Source of the DNA: Rhizobiaceae bacterium
GTDB lineage: Bacteria > Pseudomonadota > Alphaproteobacteria > Rhizobiales > Rhizobiaceae
DNA: 64,000 bases
Reading direction: 5' to 3'
Assembly: GCA_029212415.1 (NCBI GenBank)
Contig: JARGOF010000005.1
Location: 143,715-207,714, forward strand
Below the pieces are notes generated by a model that worked only from the letters and a program-made list of their open reading frames with translations, was not told the DNA's origin and did no database searches. Position numbers and translations under genes: made by a program. Below, one piece after another: positions 35,246 to 43,928 of the stretch. Within the stretch, counting starts at the first letter, position 1. Each line of letters starts with the position of its first letter.

Positions 35246-35803
35246 TTGACGATTGCAGGATCCCCAGATGCGCTTCCAGCGCTGGTGTTGAACGCCGATT
35301 ACCGGCCGCTCAGCTATTACCCTTTGTCACTATGGTCCTGGCAGGACGCAATAAAGGCGGTTTTTCTTGACCGCGTGAATATCCTGGCCGTTTACGATCA
35401 CCAGGTCTCATCACCCAGCATGTCGATGTCCCTGCCAAGCGTCGTGTGCCTGAAAAGTTACATCAAGCCCAGCCGCCACCCGGCCTTCACCCGGTTCAAT
35501 GTTTTTCTGCGCGATCATTTCGAGTGCCAATATTGTGGAGCGGAAAAAGACCTGACGTTTGATCATGTCATTCCACGGCGCTGCGGCGGGGAAACGACCT
35601 GGGAAAATATCGTGGCTGCCTGCTCGCCGTGCAACTTAAAAAAAGGGGGCAAGATGCCGCGTGAAGCCAGAATGTTTCCGGCGCAAAAGCCCTATCACCC
35701 GACCGTGCAGGAACTGCACAACAATGGCCGCCTGTTCCCACCCAACCATCTGCATGAAAGCTGGATGGACTATCTCTACTGGGATGTCGAATTGCAGCCC
35801 TGA
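35246..35803 (+). CDS. HNH endonuclease family protein
   Basis: 185 aa. Zn-bound HNH fold: CQYCG (first Cys pair) near residue 97, FDHVIPRRCGGETTWENIVAACSPCNLKKGG with the catalytic His and second Cys pair. The N-terminal half (LVLNADYRPLSYYPLSLWSWQDAIKAVFLDR) is typical of the widespread bacterial family with this domain, which is not linked to restriction. TTG start preceded by AGGAGA at 35235-35240. Function unknown. Confidence 0.85.
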   Translation: MTIAGSPDALPALVLNADYRPLSYYPLSLWSWQDAIKAVFLDRVNILAVYDHQVSSPSMSMSLPSVVCLKSYIKPSRHPAFTRFNVFLRDHFECQYCGAEKDLTFDHVIPRRCGGETTWENIVAACSPCNLKKGGKMPREARMFPAQKPYHPTVQELHNNGRLFPPNHLHESWMDYLYWDVELQP

Positions 35804-35825
35804 GTGGGCCTGATGCTCGCTGCTA

Positions 35826-36356
35826 TCAGGCTTTGGTGGTGAAGGCGCCACGCAGGCAGGCTATGGCCAGAGCAAGGCTTGCCAGTACATTCCATCCGGC
35901 AAAGGACAGACCCAGAACCCGCAGAGCGGCGTCATTGCATGAGGGCGGCTTTTTGGCATTGAGATCGGAAAGAAGATTGCCGGCATCGGTGGTCACGCCG
36001 GCAGCGCCGCCACCGCATCCGGCCGGTCCTTCCCACCAGGCCCATTCAACCCCTGAATGGTAAATGCCAAGCGCCATTCCGTAGACCATGAGGCCGCCGC
36101 CAATTAAAAACAGGCCACGTGTCAGGACGGCCGGTGCCCGCAAGGATGCGCTGAGGGCCGCAGCGATCATGACTGGCACACCGAGATAATAGGGAATGCG
36201 TTGCTCCAGGCACAGGGCGCAGGGGATATAGCCGCCAATATGTTCAAACCCCAGCGCTGTGCCAACGACCGCTGCCATGGCAAGTGCCAGCAGCAGGGCC
36301 TCAATGTTTTTGCGGTTGCCGGTGGGTGCATTCAAAGCTGACATTGGATTTTCCAT
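35826..36356 (-). CDS. dsbB: Disulfide bond formation protein B
   Basis: 176 aa, four helices. Inner-membrane oxidase that passes electrons from DsbA to quinone. Cys pair CALC in YIPCALCLEQRIPYYLGV and a periplasmic Cys pair within GPAGCGG and PPSCND. DsbA is not in the window. ATG overlaps the end of the DedA-like gene by one base, so the two are cotranscribed. Confidence 0.85.
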   Translation of the reverse strand: MENPMSALNAPTGNRKNIEALLLALAMAAVVGTALGFEHIGGYIPCALCLEQRIPYYLGVPVMIAAALSASLRAPAVLTRGLFLIGGGLMVYGMALGIYHSGVEWAWWEGPAGCGGGAAGVTTDAGNLLSDLNAKKPPSCNDAALRVLGLSFAGWNVLASLALAIACLRGAFTTKA

Positions 36357-36937
36357 TAAAACATATATCTCAAGGCGTAGAATCCACCGAGCAAAAGCAC
36401 CATGAATATGGCAAAAAGAATACCGAGATATTTTTCGATGAACAGTCGAATCGGCTCCCCGAATTTGTAAAGCAGAAATCCGACGGCGAAAAAACGCACG
36501 CTTCGACCAACAATGCTGACCAGAACGAATGTCGCAAGGTTGAGGCCCGTGGCGCCTGAAAATATCGTCAGCACCTTATAGGGAAAGGGTGTGACGGCAG
36601 CGAAGAGGACACCCCAACCACCATAGGTATTGTACCATTCACTGACTTTTTCAAAGGAATCTTCCTTGCCGTAAAGTGCGAGGATCGGCTGGCCGACAGC
36701 TTCATAAAGGAACATGCCGATGGCATAGCCGAGCAGCGCACCCAGAATGGATGCCAGCGTACAGATCAGCGCATTTTTCCACCAATTGGCACGGTCGGCC
36801 AGGACCATTGGTATCAAAAGGACATCCGGCGGAATCGGAAAGATTGAACTTTCCAGAAAGGAAACGGTCGCCAGTCCCATTCGGGCATAACGCGGTGCAG
36901 CCAGCGACATAGTCCAGTTGTAGAGGCGTCTGATCAT
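36356..36937 (-). CDS. YqaA/DedA-family membrane protein
   Basis: 193 aa. SNARE-associated (DedA-like) inner-membrane protein with SIFPIPPDVLLIPMVLA, ALLGYAIGMFLYE, and GVLFAAVTPFPYKVLTIFSGA, the F/YPxxxE/Y-type re-entrant motifs of this family. DedA proteins are lipid or undecaprenyl-phosphate translocases. ATG 36937 gives the usual length; a longer frame to 37000 runs into the tRNA promoter region. Confidence 0.85.
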   Translation of the reverse strand: MIRRLYNWTMSLAAPRYARMGLATVSFLESSIFPIPPDVLLIPMVLADRANWWKNALICTLASILGALLGYAIGMFLYEAVGQPILALYGKEDSFEKVSEWYNTYGGWGVLFAAVTPFPYKVLTIFSGATGLNLATFVLVSIVGRSVRFFAVGFLLYKFGEPIRLFIEKYLGILFAIFMVLLLGGFYALRYMF

Positions 36938-37029
36938 TGATTTGTTCCGTAGGAGGGGCTTCAAGCCGGAAATTGGGGTGGCGTAAACCAGATTTCCCAC
37001 TTTTCATGCAAGAAGAGGGCAAAAGCAAG

Positions 37030-37057
37030 TTGACCCGGTGACACTGGTTCGTATATT
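37030..37057 (+). promoter_or_regulatory. Sigma70-type promoter of tRNA-Leu
   Basis: TTGACC (37030-37035), 16 nt spacer, TATATT (37052-37057). The predicted transcript would begin near 37064, 23 nt before the tRNA. Good match and sensible position, but not tested. Confidence 0.6.
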
Positions 37058-37086
37058 CCGACCTCTGTTTCGAAAAACAGCACAGA

Positions 37087-37171
37087 GCCCCTGTGGCGGA
37101 ACTGGTAGACGCGTTGGATTCAAAATCCAATTTCTTCGGAAGTGTCCGTTCGAGTCGGACCAGGGGTACCA
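37087..37171 (+). tRNA. tRNA-Leu (anticodon CAA)
   Basis: 85 nt class II tRNA. Acceptor GCCCCTG pairs with CAGGGGT (one G-U at 1:72), discriminator A and encoded CCA. D-arm GGAACTGGTAGAC, anticodon stem TTGGA/TCCAA with loop TTCAAAA giving CAA at 37121-37123 (reads UUG codons), long variable arm, and T-arm GTCCG-TTCGAGT-CGGAC. Confidence 0.95.
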
Positions 37172-37180
37172 TTCATCGGA

Positions 37181-37207
37181 ATCAGGCCACTGCAAAGTGT
37201 TCCTGAT
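37181..37207 (+). other. Hairpin downstream of tRNA-Leu
   Basis: ATCAGG-C-CACT-GCAA-AGTG-TT-CCTGAT forms a stem with a small internal loop 10 nt after the tRNA. No T-run follows, so termination is uncertain; it may be a 3' processing structure. Confidence 0.4.
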
Positions 37208-37451
37208 AGCAATATTATGCAGACAGGCTGTTGCATCGAACAATGTTCCCGTGGACGAATCTCTGTGGAAAAATGATTGTTTGAGCAAATGTGTTTGCGC
37301 CTTTCAGTCTGAATCGCTTTGCTGCTCATATGCCACGTCGAGACAGTGCCCCCATCTTTCCAGGTTTATCGCCGCCTGATTGATGATAGGGTCAGACGAA
37401 ATGTTATTCGCGCTGGTGTGACGCCAAAACCGCTCCGGACAGGTCCACCCG

Positions 37452-38156
37452 ATGAACGATGATGCCACGTCAAATCGCTCCCACAATCTGCTTGAGGATC
37501 AGGCGCTCGACCGGGCGCAACTGGAAACATTGGCTGCCGGTGAAAAACCGTGCACCCTGGTGCGCTGTGATCTCGAGGAGGTGGCGCTCTCGAGGCTGGA
37601 TCTTGGCAATTGGACCTTCGACAATTGCATCCTCAGGCGGGCCGCGTTCGTCGGGGCGAAAATGGAAGGCAGCCAGTGGCTGGGTTGTCGCGGTGGATTT
37701 GCCGATTTTACCGGAAGCGATCTCAGAGAAGCCCGATTCGAGGGATGCGATTTCAACAACAGCAATTTCCGCGGCGCCACGCTTTCCTCTGCATCCTTTG
37801 AGCGGTGCAAGTTGACGGGCGCGAATCTCACGGAAACAAAATCAATGCATGCTGTTTTTGAAGAAACGATCCTTGCCGATGCGAGGTTGCCGGGTTTTTC
37901 CTTTCGCAAGGCACAGCTCAAGCAACTCGATTTTCAAATGGCAGATCTCAGGAAATGCGATTTCCGGCAGAGTGTTTTCGAAGAATGCAGTCTGCGTGAT
38001 GCGAATCTGGCCGGTTGTCGCTTTGAGGGTGCTGACCTGCGCGGCGCTGATCTGGGGGGGATCCAGCTTGTCGATGCGCGACAATTCAAAGGCGCGACAA
38101 TCTCGCGTGATCAGGCCGGGCAATTGCTGGCGGAACTGGGTTTGAACGTTCGCTAG
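37452..38156 (+). CDS. Pentapeptide-repeat protein
   Basis: 234 aa, about 30 A(D/N)LxX-type pentapeptide units that would form a right-handed beta-helix (examples ANLTE, ADLRG, ADLGG, with many Cys at the central position, e.g. RFEGCDF, DFRQS). No signal peptide or fused domain; cytosolic. Family members of this shape include Qnr/MfpA gyrase-protecting proteins, but the Cys-rich sequence is not clearly of that subgroup. Lone gene in a small gap region after tRNA-Leu. Confidence 0.85.
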   Translation: MNDDATSNRSHNLLEDQALDRAQLETLAAGEKPCTLVRCDLEEVALSRLDLGNWTFDNCILRRAAFVGAKMEGSQWLGCRGGFADFTGSDLREARFEGCDFNNSNFRGATLSSASFERCKLTGANLTETKSMHAVFEETILADARLPGFSFRKAQLKQLDFQMADLRKCDFRQSVFEECSLRDANLAGCRFEGADLRGADLGGIQLVDARQFKGATISRDQAGQLLAELGLNVR

Positions 38157-38421
38157 CGCGATTCAAACGCAATATTGTTTAGGGGCCTGCAATCAATGCC
38201 ATTGCGGCTGTGAAGCCTTGGGTGCATTCTCTCAATGCAATGACACTGCGCCCTGACAGGCCGCAGGTTCCGTGCGCCGATGACTGTGTCTGCCGCCATA
38301 TTATATTGCAGCGCAACCTTATGTGGCCCCAAAGGCGTTTTCATTCTTTCCATCGCCCCAAGCCAGGGCTATAAACAGGCATGAAATCAACGCCTCGAGT
38401 GCACAGGAATTGAGCCGGCCC

Positions 38422-40053
38422 ATGCTTCCACTTCGTGACACTTATGAAGATCTTGTGCGTGATTTTCGCTGGGATATTCCTGAATATTTCAATATTGCCG
38501 TGGCCGCCTGTGATGTCTGGGCAGGCAGGGAACCTGAACGGGTGTGTCTGAAACATTATCAGCCGGATGGTGACGCCGATACATTGAACTATGGCGCCTT
38601 GCGTGATCAGTCCAATGCCTTTGCCAATGGGCTTGCCTCTCTGGGTATTGGACCGGGTGACCGCGTTGCGCTCATGTTGCCGCAGAGTTTTGCAACAGTC
38701 GTGGCCCATATGGCGATCTACAAGCTGGGCGCCATCGCCGTGCCGCTGGCGTTGCTGTTTGGCGTTGATGCCGTGGAATACCGTCTGCAGACATCGGGAG
38801 CCAAAATACTTGTCACCAATTCATCCGGGGTGCAAAAGGTGGAGCAGATCGCCGACGGTCTGGAAAACCTGACGTCTTTGGTCTGTGTTGATGATTCGCC
38901 CGACGCAATCTCCTTTGACGCATTGGTCCGTGAATTTTCTCCGCATTTTGATGTCGTTTCCACCAAGAGCGAAGATCCGGCGCTGATGATTTTTACCTCC
39001 GGCACCACCGGGCCGCCAAAGGGTGCGTTGCATGCCCACCGGGTGCTGCTTGGCCACCTGCCGGGTATCGAGTTCCCCCATGAATTTTTGCCGCAGCCGG
39101 GTGATCTGCTTTGGACCCCGGCGGACTGGGCTTGGGCGGGGGGATTGTTGAATGTGCTTTTGCCTGGCCTTTATTTTGGTGTGCCGGTGGTCTCGACGGC
39201 AGCGCAGAAATTTGATCCGGAAACGGCGTTTGAAATCATGGCGAAGATGGGCGTGCGCAACGCTTTCATACCGCCAACGGCGCTGAAAATGCTGCGAATG
39301 GTTGACCAGCCCATGGCACGCTATGATTTGAAGCTGCGGACAATCGGTTCCGGCGGAGAAGCGCTGGGCAAAGAAACCTTTGAATGGGCCAAGAGAGAGC
39401 TTGGCCTTACCATCAATGAATTTTATGGACAGACCGAGTGCAATCTGGTGCTGGCTTCCTGCAACGGGCTTGGGGTGAGCAAGGCCGGAGCGATCGGCAA
39501 GATGGTGCCCGGCCATACGGTAGGAATCATTGATGAAGCTGGCCGGGAGGTTGCTGCGGGAAAGCCAGGGCAGATCGCCGTCAGGCGACCTGATCCGGTC
39601 ATGTTTTTGCGTTACTGGGGCAACGACAGCGCTACCCGGGGAAAATTCATTGGCGATTGGATGTTGACCGGGGACCAGGGTATCCAGAGCGCCGATGGCT
39701 ATGTCGAATTCTTCGGGCGCGATGATGATGTCATCACATCCGCCGGATACAGGATCGGACCGGGCGAAATCGAAGACTGTCTGACTGCCCACGAGGCCGT
39801 CGCGCTTGCTGCAGCCATTGGCAAGCCGGATCCGGTCCGCACGGAAATTGTCAAAGCCTATATCGTCCTCAAGCCGGGGTACAAGCCGAGCCACGCACTG
39901 GCAGGCGAGATTCAGGATTGGGTCAAGATCCGGCTGTCCGCCCATGAATATCCGCGTGAAGTGGAATTTGTCGCCACCATGCCAATGACGACAACAGGCA
40001 AGGTCATTCGGCGCGCGTTGCGCGATCGGGCCGTGCGCGAGGCAAGGGTTTAG
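38422..40053 (+). CDS. AMP-forming acyl-CoA synthetase
   Basis: 543 aa ANL-superfamily ligase activating a carboxylic acid to acyl-AMP and then acyl-CoA. P-loop-like IFTSGTTGPPKGALH near residue 190, GGEALG, FYGQTECNLVLASCNG, GDWMLTGDQGIQ, GRDDDVITSAGYRIGPGEIE, and the C-terminal Lys in TTTGKVIRRALR. Closest in kind to medium-chain/acetyl-type synthetases. Start set at ATG 38422 (MLPLRDTYEDL); the frame extends back to 38323 without family similarity. Substrate unknown. Confidence 0.85.
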   Translation: MLPLRDTYEDLVRDFRWDIPEYFNIAVAACDVWAGREPERVCLKHYQPDGDADTLNYGALRDQSNAFANGLASLGIGPGDRVALMLPQSFATVVAHMAIYKLGAIAVPLALLFGVDAVEYRLQTSGAKILVTNSSGVQKVEQIADGLENLTSLVCVDDSPDAISFDALVREFSPHFDVVSTKSEDPALMIFTSGTTGPPKGALHAHRVLLGHLPGIEFPHEFLPQPGDLLWTPADWAWAGGLLNVLLPGLYFGVPVVSTAAQKFDPETAFEIMAKMGVRNAFIPPTALKMLRMVDQPMARYDLKLRTIGSGGEALGKETFEWAKRELGLTINEFYGQTECNLVLASCNGLGVSKAGAIGKMVPGHTVGIIDEAGREVAAGKPGQIAVRRPDPVMFLRYWGNDSATRGKFIGDWMLTGDQGIQSADGYVEFFGRDDDVITSAGYRIGPGEIEDCLTAHEAVALAAAIGKPDPVRTEIVKAYIVLKPGYKPSHALAGEIQDWVKIRLSAHEYPREVEFVATMPMTTTGKVIRRALRDRAVREARV

Positions 40054-40110
40054 AGCCTGCCTTGTCAAAGGAATCGAGTGGCAATGGTGCGCTGCGAAAC
40101 AGCAGATTTG

Positions 40111-41388
40111 CTATTTGCGTCGGATGAAACTGCGCAGCTTGTTGCGGACAATACGCGCCATGTTTCGGGTGTTTTGATTCAGGTGCAATTGTTTCGCAAC
40201 CTGGTGTATATGGCGGTCGGATGACGGGGTAAGGCCCAGGACCAATGTGCCCATATTGCAGCGCTCGCGCCACAGACGGCTCATGACCGGGTGATCGGGA
40301 ACAGCGCATGAATCTGTGATGACGATGTTGGGATCATCCAGGTGGGTGGTCGTCAGATCGTCCATCAGCAATTGGCCCGGAGAATAATTGCGATAGGTCT
40401 CGTTGAATGCGGTTTTCCATGTGTAGGCCGTGCCGCTCATGATGAAAACAACTGTTGATGCGATGGCTTCGCCATCAAGATTGAGTGTGTGAATGCGCAC
40501 ATTGTCGCTCTCGGCCAGTCCGGTGATTGCTTCGCGGGCAAAGGCGGCGCGATAGCGATCGACGACCATGGCAGAACGCCGCTGGCCTTTCCATCCACTG
40601 GCCTCGAGCGCCAGAAATTCTTCCATGCGGAAACGTATCTCTTCGGCCTGTCTGGCCACATCATAGGTAAGATCGCCCAGTTTGCTCAATTGTTTGCGCA
40701 GGCGGCGGCGATCGCGAACATGTTTCGTCGACATGGATTGTTTCAGATAGGTTTCGCCATCCAGCAGACTTTGCAGCATCGGCCGCTCAAAACGGTCTGT
40801 TTCGGCAATCGGCAGGTTGCGGCTGGCCGCCACCGCCCGCAGCAATTGGACAAAGGGGCCGTCGAGACGTGCGTTTGGTATGACCAGAATCGGGGGCAGG
40901 CGCAGTACCTTGTCGGTGAGCGTCTCAAACAGATTGTCCAGTGTTTCCGCCGCACCTTCTTCATCAAGCAAAGGTGTGCCCAGTGGACCATAGGGATTGG
41001 ACCAGGCGCGAATAAACGGTTTTCTCAAGGACAAACCGGAACGTTCGACTGTAAACGGCATGAGAAAACGCATGCGGCTGCGTGTTTCGTCCTCATCGCG
41101 CATGATCATCAGGCGTATAGTCTTGTCTTCGATACGTGGCATTGCCGGTGCCATGAAACGGGCGGAAAAGAACACATTGGGTTCGATGGCGCGGTAGGTC
41201 AGAAAATCAAGTTCGTCGCGCAGATCGTAACCGGCCCGCTCGGGATAGAGGCTGAGGTGTCTTGACGGTTTCCTGGCGGGCACGGAAATATCAGCGTTGG
41301 GACGCTGAATTGTCTGCCCCGCAATTTTTGTCGCGGTGGTGCTGCCGGCCCCACCTGAATCATTTTGGAGGAAAGGATTTGATGACAT
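40111..41388 (-). CDS. GNAT (FemAB/CelD-like) acyltransferase
   Basis: 425 aa with a C-terminal Acetyltransf_6 (CelD/BioF2-like) fold: FRMEEFLALEASGWKGQRRSA motif, then LDGEAIASTVVFIMSGTAYTWKTAFNETYRNYSPGQLLMDDL, typical of GNAT proteins encoded in polysaccharide clusters. It begins one base after the flippase gene on the same strand, and GGGAGG precedes its ATG by 9 nt, so it is cotranscribed with it. Likely modifies a surface glycan or lipid-linked sugar; inference. Confidence 0.72.
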   Translation of the reverse strand: MSSNPFLQNDSGGAGSTTATKIAGQTIQRPNADISVPARKPSRHLSLYPERAGYDLRDELDFLTYRAIEPNVFFSARFMAPAMPRIEDKTIRLMIMRDEDETRSRMRFLMPFTVERSGLSLRKPFIRAWSNPYGPLGTPLLDEEGAAETLDNLFETLTDKVLRLPPILVIPNARLDGPFVQLLRAVAASRNLPIAETDRFERPMLQSLLDGETYLKQSMSTKHVRDRRRLRKQLSKLGDLTYDVARQAEEIRFRMEEFLALEASGWKGQRRSAMVVDRYRAAFAREAITGLAESDNVRIHTLNLDGEAIASTVVFIMSGTAYTWKTAFNETYRNYSPGQLLMDDLTTTHLDDPNIVITDSCAVPDHPVMSRLWRERCNMGTLVLGLTPSSDRHIHQVAKQLHLNQNTRNMARIVRNKLRSFIRRK

Positions 41389-41389
41389 A

Positions 41390-42793
41390 TCAACTGGCCT
41401 CCCGGCTGTTGGCAATCGTGTGTTTCCTGCTCAATATGTTCATATTGATGCCCAGGCGCCGGTGAATGATTACAAAAAGAAGGGCAGCTTCTACTGTCAT
41501 GGCTGCCATTGTGGCCATGGCTGCGCCATTGATGCCGAAGTGAGGGATCAACGCCAGATTTCCGGCAATATTGATGATCAGCGCTGCAAAATAGACCATG
41601 GCGCATATTTTCTGTTCACCTGACATCATCAACAACGCTTCGCCCGGACCAACAAAGGCCTTTGCTGCGATGCCGGCAAAAAGAATGATCATGACGGAAT
41701 AGCCGGTCGTATAGCCGCTTCCAAAAAGAGACAGAAAAAATGGTCCCAACGCCAGCACAAACCCACCGACGAGCAAGGAGGACCAGAACGTCCAGCGGGC
41801 AGCTGTCACTGCTGAGCGTGCCAGTTCGCGGCGATCCTTTTCAGCCACCAGAGCTGCAAACCGGGGTGTCATGCCTGCCTTGACCGCGAAAAATACAAAA
41901 TGCACGAGGGCAATTGTTTTTGCGGCGGCAAAATAGGTTGCCACCTGCTCAGGCTCGACATAGAGGGCGACCATGACGACGTCGGAATTTGTCAGCAGGT
42001 AATAGAAGCCTTCGACAAGAAAGATCGGCAGGGCGATGCGCATCCAATAGCCCAATTGAAATGCTCGAGGGCCCTTGTCAAATCGGCGCTGCAAACGCCG
42101 GTCGACAATGATCAACTGACCCATCGTCGTGATGCCTGTTGCAATCAGGGCGGCCGCAAGCGCCGTTTCAGCCGATGCGTCGAACCCCAGCACAAGTGCG
42201 GCAACCATGGTTGCCAGTATCAGTAGGGGGCGGACGAGAAATGTCGGGCTGAGTGCCTGCACCATCCAGCTGTTTGCTCTTGCCGTGCCATCCAGCACAT
42301 CACCCAGCGCGATCATGGGCAACAGAAAGGCGCCGAGGAAAAGCGGAATCAGATAATAATCCTTGATCGTATCTGCGAACAGGGCCAGGCAGGCGATGCC
42401 GAGCAAGCCAAGCAGTGCTGCACTCGACAGAGCGACAAGCCGCGCGGCCAGGGTTATGCCGCGAATGACGTCGACTGTGCCGACTTCGCGGTACTGCGGC
42501 ACGAAGCGGATGATGGCGGTTGGAAAACCCAGGCAGGACAAGCTGCCGACGATCACTGTCAGCACCCAGACAAAAACGAAGATGCCGTATTCGAACTGAC
42601 CCATCAGACGCGCCAGTAAAACCTGCGAAAGGAAGGCCAGTCCGGCGCCCGCGATGCGGATCATGAAGGCGGTCAATGACATGAGATGGGCCTGGCTTTG
42701 CCCGTCACGCCCTCTCAGGGCCTGCAGAATCTGCCCAAGATATCGGGTGCCGGTTTGCCGGACAGAAAAGTCCGACAACAGAGCATTCTCCAT
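41390..42793 (-). CDS. Polysaccharide flippase (MOP/MATE-like, Wzx/MurJ type)
   Basis: 467 aa, about 12-14 helices of the oligosaccharide flippase family (RfbX/MATE group). Examples: MIRIAGAGLAFLSQVLLARLMG at the first helix, FVWVLTVIVGSLSCLGFPTAIIRFVPQY, ALPIFLVEGFYYLLTNSDVVMVALYV. Translocates lipid-linked saccharide across the inner membrane. Not the MurJ signature; no glycosyltransferases in the window. Start at ATG 42793 (MENALL) preferred over GTG 42817. Confidence 0.8.
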   Translation of the reverse strand: MENALLSDFSVRQTGTRYLGQILQALRGRDGQSQAHLMSLTAFMIRIAGAGLAFLSQVLLARLMGQFEYGIFVFVWVLTVIVGSLSCLGFPTAIIRFVPQYREVGTVDVIRGITLAARLVALSSAALLGLLGIACLALFADTIKDYYLIPLFLGAFLLPMIALGDVLDGTARANSWMVQALSPTFLVRPLLILATMVAALVLGFDASAETALAAALIATGITTMGQLIIVDRRLQRRFDKGPRAFQLGYWMRIALPIFLVEGFYYLLTNSDVVMVALYVEPEQVATYFAAAKTIALVHFVFFAVKAGMTPRFAALVAEKDRRELARSAVTAARWTFWSSLLVGGFVLALGPFFLSLFGSGYTTGYSVMIILFAGIAAKAFVGPGEALLMMSGEQKICAMVYFAALIINIAGNLALIPHFGINGAAMATMAAMTVEAALLFVIIHRRLGINMNILSRKHTIANSREAS

Positions 42794-43177
42794 TGTATCT
42801 TCAGCAGCTCTACGCACGACAACACCAATTCAAACTCGATACTGGTATTCACCATAGGGTATCGGCGTTAAAAAACGGTTGGCTTTCGTAGACCCTCGAA
42901 CCCATGCAGCAGGATGGTTGTCTTTTCCACAAGCATCGCGATACGCATGCTTCCTCCGACGGCGGTCTAAATGGGTCAAAGGGCAATTCCAGATCAGCGG
43001 TTTTTGCGGTACTATTGGTCGCGCTGTCTGTTTTCAGGGATCGTCAAACAATGGACTTTCCTTGCCAGACTTTACAATTCCATCAATATATAGATACATT
43101 CATATATAAATGAGTGTCGTGTGTTGATATTGGCGACAGGTTTCCGGGAAACGCCAGGCTTTGGGAGGAGCTTGACT
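42794..43177. other. 384 nt intergenic region, flippase / fccA
   Basis: Divergent promoter region. No gene or known RNA recognised. It holds the AT-rich dyad at 43087-43108. The 43060-43110 stretch is much more AT-rich than its surroundings. Confidence 0.4.
43087..43108. promoter_or_regulatory. AT-rich dyad upstream of fccA, possible operator
   Basis: TATATA (43087-43092) and TATATA (43103-43108) are self-complementary arms 16 nt apart, and are embedded in an AT-rich run about 70 nt before the fccA start. The layout resembles sites for ArsR-type sulfur-sensing repressors (BigR/SqrR), which is inference; either arm could also be a -10 element. No such regulator gene is in the window. Confidence 0.3.
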
Positions 43178-43906
43178 TTGTTACGGTTTTTTAGACAGAT
43201 TTTGAGCAGGACAAAATGGTTGGCTGCAGCTTTTGCCGCAGGCCTTTTGCTGTGTTCTGCGCAGAGCCTGGCAGCAGATGCCAGCCGTGGCGAAGCGCTC
43301 TTCAAGGCCTGCTCTCAATGCCACGAGGTTGGTGCGCGTGCGAAGAACAAGGTGGGACCGCACCTGGACGGCGTTTTCGGCCGTAAAGCGGGCAGCATTG
43401 AAGGCTTCAAATATTCCAGCGCCATGAAGCGGGCGGGCGATGGCGGGCTCGTCTGGTCTGTTGACGCCATTGATGCCTATATCCACAAGCCGCGTAGTTT
43501 CATCAAGGGCAATCGCATGTCCTATCGCGGCATGGAAAGTGATCAGGACAGGGCTGACCTCGTGGCCTGGCTTGAGCAGATCTCTCTGAAAAAACCGTCT
43601 GCTGACGCCAATGTGCCCAGCAAAAATGCCGTGGTCGGATTTGCAACGGCTGTTCTGGAGATCGAGGGCGATCCCGACTATGGCGCCTATCTTTCAGGTG
43701 AATGCGTCACCTGCCACCAGATATCCGGCAAGGCGGACGGTATCCCGTCGATTGTCGGCCTGCCAAAGGATTATTTTGTCCGTTCACTTTTTGAATACAA
43801 AACCAATATTCGTCAAAACGAAGTGATGAAAACACGGGTGAGCAACCTTGCCGACGAGGAAATCGCCGCCCTTGCAGCCTATTTTTCAAGTCTGACACCA
43901 CAGTAA
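43178..43906 (+). CDS. fccA: Flavocytochrome c sulfide dehydrogenase, dihaem cytochrome subunit
   Basis: 242 aa periplasmic cytochrome. Signal peptide (LAAAFAAGLLLCSAQSLAA), haem site 1 CSQCH (C45, C48, H49) and haem site 2 CVTCH (C176, C179, H180), one in each half. Start: TTG at 43178 with GGGAGGAG ending 7 nt upstream; the frame also opens at 43121 but without a ribosome site. It accepts electrons from the flavoprotein encoded by the next gene (22 nt away) and passes them to cytochrome c or oxidase, for sulfide or thiol oxidation. The name is supported by the pairing with fccB. Confidence 0.85.
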   Translation: MLRFFRQILSRTKWLAAAFAAGLLLCSAQSLAADASRGEALFKACSQCHEVGARAKNKVGPHLDGVFGRKAGSIEGFKYSSAMKRAGDGGLVWSVDAIDAYIHKPRSFIKGNRMSYRGMESDQDRADLVAWLEQISLKKPSADANVPSKNAVVGFATAVLEIEGDPDYGAYLSGECVTCHQISGKADGIPSIVGLPKDYFVRSLFEYKTNIRQNEVMKTRVSNLADEEIAALAAYFSSLTPQ

Positions 43907-43928
43907 ATTTACAACGGGAGGAAATGAA

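Noticed and set aside
37087-37171. tRNA-Leu as an integration site for a mobile element
   Set aside because: No second copy of the tRNA 3' end, integrase or transfer gene is visible in the window.
37038-37379. Frames across the tRNA-Leu locus on both strands
   Set aside because: They read through the tRNA and its promoter; no protein features.
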